Assembly (NCBI GenBank): GCA_002496805.1
Contig: DALO01000002.1
Coordinates: 243,286-307,285 of the forward strand
DNA: 64,000 bases
DNA from: Methanobacterium sp. UBA353
GTDB taxonomy: Archaea; Methanobacteriota; Methanobacteria; Methanobacteriales; Methanobacteriaceae
Direction: 5' to 3'
Made by a program: the position numbers and the translations under genes. Below the pieces are notes generated by a model. It searched no databases, was not told where the DNA came from, and saw nothing but the letters and a program-made list of their open reading frames with translations. Every line of letters starts with the position of its first letter. Positions within the stretch are counted from its first letter, which is position 1. Shown here one piece after another: positions 63,898 through 64,000 of this stretch.

Positions 63898-64000
63898 AAA
63901 TAATAAGGCTATAAATAATAAGGTTATGAATAATAATACTATAAATAATAAAGTTAGGAATAATAAGACTATGAATTAATAATATTATAAATAATAAGGT
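63898..64000 (+). repeat. 15-bp AT-rich tandem repeat, running off the window
   Basis: About 6.8 units of a 15-bp sequence, AAATAATAAGGCTAT with variants, are arrayed head to tail; one unit has 16 bp. It lies upstream of the leftward HAD gene and continues beyond the edge, so its full size is unknown. Slippage of such AT-rich minisatellites makes copy number variable. The rest of the gap 63641-63897 shows nothing notable. Confidence 0.85.

Overview
The window is archaeal and almost certainly from a hydrogenotrophic methanogen of the Methanobacteriales, probably Methanobacterium or a close relative. The reasons are AT-rich DNA with TATA-box promoters, strong AGGAGGTGA-type ribosome binding sites, a methyltransferase MtrA paralogue, a nicotianamine-synthase-like protein of the Methanothermobacter type, a CfbA-type chelatase and a type I-B CRISPR system with a 30-bp repeat. 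No rRNA or tRNA gene was seen.

Region 1 (1-9.8 kb) concerns nickel/cobalt acquisition. It holds the end of an ABC exporter, a cbiM-cbiN-cbiQ ECF set whose cbiM is broken by an in-frame TGA and which has no visible ATPase gene, a GNAT acetyltransferase, a nicotianamine synthase-like enzyme, a sirohydrochlorin metal chelatase, and a second intact CbiM/NikM. That second component is flanked by two small exported proteins predicted to begin with His-rich N-termini. An SppA protease follows.

Region 2 (10-38.2 kb) is the most striking. It holds a secreted protein with two FmdE-like domains, then four very large exported and membrane-anchored CobN-like proteins (about 1380-1550 aa). These are interrupted by a soluble MtrA paralogue and a feoA-feoA-feoB iron operon that is preceded by five tandem DtxR-type operators. 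The fourth CobN is followed by DUF2162, an ExbB/TolQ-like channel and DUF2149, which has an ExbD-like membrane Asp. The order CobN-DUF2162-ExbB-DUF2149 matches, from memory, the hmuSTUV part of the Bacteroidota haem-uptake locus, where HmuS is a CobN-like dechelatase. I infer a surface tetrapyrrole/corrinoid metal-handling machine driven by the proton motive force. A shared dyad, GTAATA-N19-TATTAC, covers the TATA box of the exported His-protein gene, the FmdE-protein gene and the first cobN gene, so at least part of regions 1 and 2 looks like one metal regulon.

Region 3 (38.3-42.8 kb) is housekeeping: glnA, a HisA-like TIM barrel, a PfkB kinase, a small membrane protein and a sortase-like surface protein.

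Region 4 (43.2-60.9 kb) is a type I-B CRISPR-Cas system. By hand count the array has 138 repeats and 137 spacers. The operon cas6-cas8b-cas7-cas5-cas3-cas4-cas1-cas2 is transcribed leftwards into the array, with the leader next to cas2.

Region 5 (61.4-64 kb) has an AAA+ ATPase with a winged-helix N-terminus, a HAD hydrolase and a 15-bp tandem repeat that runs off the window edge.
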